DNA of 8,097 nucleotides from DATLYT01 sp035574455 (GTDB lineage: Bacteria; Bacteroidota; Ignavibacteria; UBA10030), in assembly GCA_035574455.1 (NCBI GenBank), contig DATLYT010000206.1, positions 1-8,097 on the forward strand, written 5' to 3'. Each line of letters begins with the position of its first letter. The first letter of the stretch is position 1. A program made the position numbers and the translations under genes. Shown here piece by piece: positions 6,834 to 8,097 of the stretch. The notes below the pieces were generated by a model, which made no database searches, was not told the origin of the DNA, and saw nothing but the letters and a program-made list of their open reading frames with translations.

Positions 6834-7903
6834 GAGCGCACCTCAACGGGTAGAGGATGATTGGCCTGAAGCATGCGTTCTGCCGATTGGACAACTTCCG
6901 ATACGGTAATCAACTCCATACAGTCGTTCCCCTGGCACGGCTCACCATGACATCGCGGACACGCGTTCGGGTTGGGGACGAAAACCATTTTCTTTTCCGT
7001 ATAAGGCCCCCACCGTTGCGGACTGCAAGCGCGGATCGGCGGGTAAAATCCGATCACCGGAGTTCCCACAGCGGCGGCAATGTGAAGTGGGCCTGTCGAG
7101 TTCGAGACAAAGAGGTCGACCGTTTGAAGGAATGCCGCCAGCTCCTTCAACGAAAGCAGATTCACTAACGGCTGTACACCGTTTCCTGCGCCGCTCACGA
7201 CACCCTGCACCAACGCCTCCTCGCCGGGACCTCCCGTAACAATCACTCGGTATCCTCGCTGAACCATTTCGCGGCCAAGTTGAGCGAATCGGGACGGACT
7301 CCAATCACGAGCGGAGCCACCACTGCCGGGATGAAGAACAATAACGCGGTCGCTTGGCAGGAGGCCAAGTTCTTTGCGTACCTGTTCTGCCTTGCGTGTA
7401 TGTTGGACAGACAACGCCAGTCGAGGTCTTTCATACCGCTCAAAAGTAGCACCGATGCGTTTGAGGAGAGAGAAATTGTATTCCAGCTCATGTTTTTCTG
7501 CTGTCTTCCTGTGCTCGTACACTCGCTTGTTCAATAAAAACGAATACCATCGATACCCTGTGCCCACGCGCACGGGAATGCCGGCGAGAAACATCAGCAG
7601 GGCGAGGCGAAAGGTGGGATAGGCAAGGATGACCAGATCAAAGCGGGAACGGCTGAGCTCGGAGCGCATTGCCCAGAAGGGCTTTAACGTTCCCTGCTCA
7701 TCATACAGTAGGATGGCATCCAGGCCCGGTTGACCTTCCGCTAGTTCTTTCGTGTACGAGCGAAGCAACATCGCGATGCGGGCGGATGGGAAATTGGCTC
7801 TCAACACGGAAATCATCGGGAGGGAAAGAACCACGTCGCCGATGCGGTCGGTGCGAGCGACGAGGATATGCTGAGGGTGCGATGAGCTCACGACATTCGA
7901 CAC
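6830..7903 (-). CDS. Glycosyltransferase family 9 (heptosyltransferase-like)
   Basis: The 357-residue protein has the two Rossmann domains of GT9 (GT-B fold), whose members transfer ADP-heptose or related sugars to lipopolysaccharide core on the cytoplasmic side of the inner membrane. Domain 1 begins with ILVARTDRIGDVVLSLP (13-29), where D23 sits in the conserved glycine-aspartate turn. Domain 2 has VIVLHPGSGG (H191-P-G-S194) and SNSTGPLHIAAAVGTP (267-282), the nucleotide-sugar site with H274. A C-terminal four-cysteine group (C315, C318, C323, C328) is shared by a subgroup of GT9 proteins and could bind metal. The acceptor and exact sugar cannot be read from sequence, so no waa symbol is given. 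The GTG at 7903 is the upstream-most start; a GTG at 7891 would remove four residues. It is the first gene downstream of a promoter-like sequence, and no Shine-Dalgarno precedes it. Confidence 0.92.
   Translation of the reverse strand: MSNVVSSSHPQHILVARTDRIGDVVLSLPMISVLRANFPSARIAMLLRSYTKELAEGQPGLDAILLYDEQGTLKPFWAMRSELSRSRFDLVILAYPTFRLALLMFLAGIPVRVGTGYRWYSFLLNKRVYEHRKTAEKHELEYNFSLLKRIGATFERYERPRLALSVQHTRKAEQVRKELGLLPSDRVIVLHPGSGGSARDWSPSRFAQLGREMVQRGYRVIVTGGPGEEALVQGVVSGAGNGVQPLVNLLSLKELAAFLQTVDLFVSNSTGPLHIAAAVGTPVIGFYPPIRACSPQRWGPYTEKKMVFVPNPNACPRCHGEPCQGNDCMELITVSEVVQSAERMLQANHPLPVEVRS
6841..6844 (-). promoter_or_regulatory. Ribosome binding site supporting the GTG start of the DUF3108 gene
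   Basis: GAGG on the minus strand lies seven bases upstream of the GTG at 6833, inside the end of the glycosyltransferase gene. It supports the non-ATG start, which also gives a normal signal peptide beginning MTRLGAIFF. Confidence 0.5.
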
Positions 7904-7912
7904 AACTGTTGT
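7902..7912. repeat. Small palindrome at the GT9 start codon
   Basis: ACAACTGTTGT is a perfect 5-base inverted repeat around a single central base. It covers part of the GTG start codon and ends one base inside the -10 candidate's flank, where a repressor could act. Such short dyads occur by chance, so function is uncertain. Confidence 0.3.
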
Positions 7913-7941
7913 AATATACGGGAAGGCTGCCAGAGATTCAA
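7913..7941 (-). promoter_or_regulatory. Sigma-70-like promoter for the GT9-led operon
   Basis: On the minus strand TTGAAT (7936-7941) is followed after exactly 17 bases by TATATT (7913-7918). Each matches the consensus -35 and -10 boxes at four or five of six positions. It lies in the only intergenic gap of the window, directly upstream of the first gene of the run. The predicted start of transcription, near 7906, is only about three bases before the GTG at 7903, so the mRNA would be nearly leaderless or translation would begin at a later codon. If the host uses a Bacteroidota-type sigma factor, whose -7 motif is TAnnTTTG, the match means less. Confidence 0.5.
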
Positions 7942-7947
7942 TGAATC
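7935..7947. repeat. Small inverted repeat over the -35 candidate
   Basis: GATTC-AAT-GAATC on the plus strand is a perfect 5-base inverted repeat with a 3-base centre. It overlaps the -35 box candidate, a common position for operators. No T-run follows on either strand, so it is not a convincing terminator. It may be chance. Confidence 0.3.
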
Positions 7948-7969
7948 GGAAGGTGAACAGGTTGTTTGC

Positions 7970-8097
7970 TCAGGAAATGAACACGCGTGCAACATCGAGC
8001 AACATGGAAGGTTGATTCCAGAGCGCCGTGCGAAAGATACCGCCGACGGTCCGCTTCTCCTCCGGGAGTTTCGATCCGCTCTCACAAAGCTTGTTCA
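7970..8097 (-). CDS. C-terminal end of an upstream gene, function not recognised
   Basis: One minus-strand frame is open from the window edge to a TGA at 7972-7970 and encodes 41 residues. They start NKLCESGSKLPEEKR, continue GGIFRTALWNQPS, and end LLDVARVFIS. The mix of charged helix-like and hydrophobic residues looks like a genuine protein end, whereas the competing frame here is arginine- and serine-rich like an out-of-frame shadow. The stop lies 66 bases upstream of the GT9 start. It could be another envelope or glycosyltransferase gene given the neighbours, but nothing in the fragment identifies a family. Confidence 0.6.
   Translation of the reverse strand, partial: NKLCESGSKLPEEKRTVGGIFRTALWNQPSMLLDVARVFIS

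Noticed and set aside
7935..7947. The GATTC/GAATC dyad as a transcription terminator of the upstream gene
   Set aside because: The stem is only five bases with low GC and no T-run follows it on either strand.
7941..8015. Plus-strand ATG frame of 24 residues (MNRKVNRLFAQEMNT...)
   Set aside because: It has no ribosome binding site, is antisense to the truncated gene end, and is too short to distinguish from chance.
7888..8085. Minus-strand open frame of 65 residues spanning the gap and the GT9 start
   Set aside because: Its composition (repeated R, S, C) is typical of an out-of-frame reading. It overlaps both the plausible C-terminal fragment and the promoter-like region.

Overview
The window is a densely packed stretch of bacterial chromosome with every supportable gene on the minus strand. 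In transcription order (high to low coordinates) it holds: the C-terminal end of an unrecognised gene, a short intergenic gap with a promoter-like sequence, then eight complete genes and the first codons of a ninth. The eight are a family-9 glycosyltransferase, a secreted DUF3108 protein, a deoxyhypusine-synthase-like protein, a CPBP-family membrane protease homologue, a small zinc-ribbon/B-box/DUF2007 protein, phosphatidate cytidylyltransferase (cdsA), ribosomal protein S12 methylthiotransferase (rimO) and a secreted GWxTD-domain protein. Junctions between complete genes range from 4-base overlaps (GTGA, ATGA) to about 20 bases, so the block reads as one operon with translational coupling.

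The organism is probably a Gram-negative member of the Bacteroidota/Chlorobi-Ignavibacteria (FCB) side of the tree or a close relative. This is an inference from gene content: GWxTD and DUF3108 secreted proteins beside a heptosyltransferase-like GT9 and a bacterial deoxyhypusine-synthase-like protein. No rRNA or other phylogenetic marker is present, and Acidobacteria-type lineages are not excluded.

Region by region: 7970-8097 is a truncated gene end; 7904-7969 is the only real intergenic gap and carries a TTGAAT-17-TATATT promoter candidate with two small dyads; 6027-7903 holds GT9 and DUF3108; 5063-6016 the deoxyhypusine-synthase-like protein; 3651-5054 the CPBP protein and the zinc-finger protein; 1379-3654 cdsA and rimO; 48-1358 the GWxTD protein; 1-45 the start of the next gene. 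There is no gene-free stretch over 300 bases, and I saw no tRNA, rRNA, CRISPR array, insertion sequence or phage gene.

Functionally the block is mostly cell-envelope: lipopolysaccharide-type glycosyl transfer, phospholipid precursor synthesis, a membrane protease homologue and two secreted proteins. One ribosome-modification enzyme and the deoxyhypusine-synthase-like protein are embedded in it. I do not see an obvious new defence or mobile system. The least explained gene is the deoxyhypusine-synthase-like protein, whose classical substrate (eIF5A) is not known from Bacteria.
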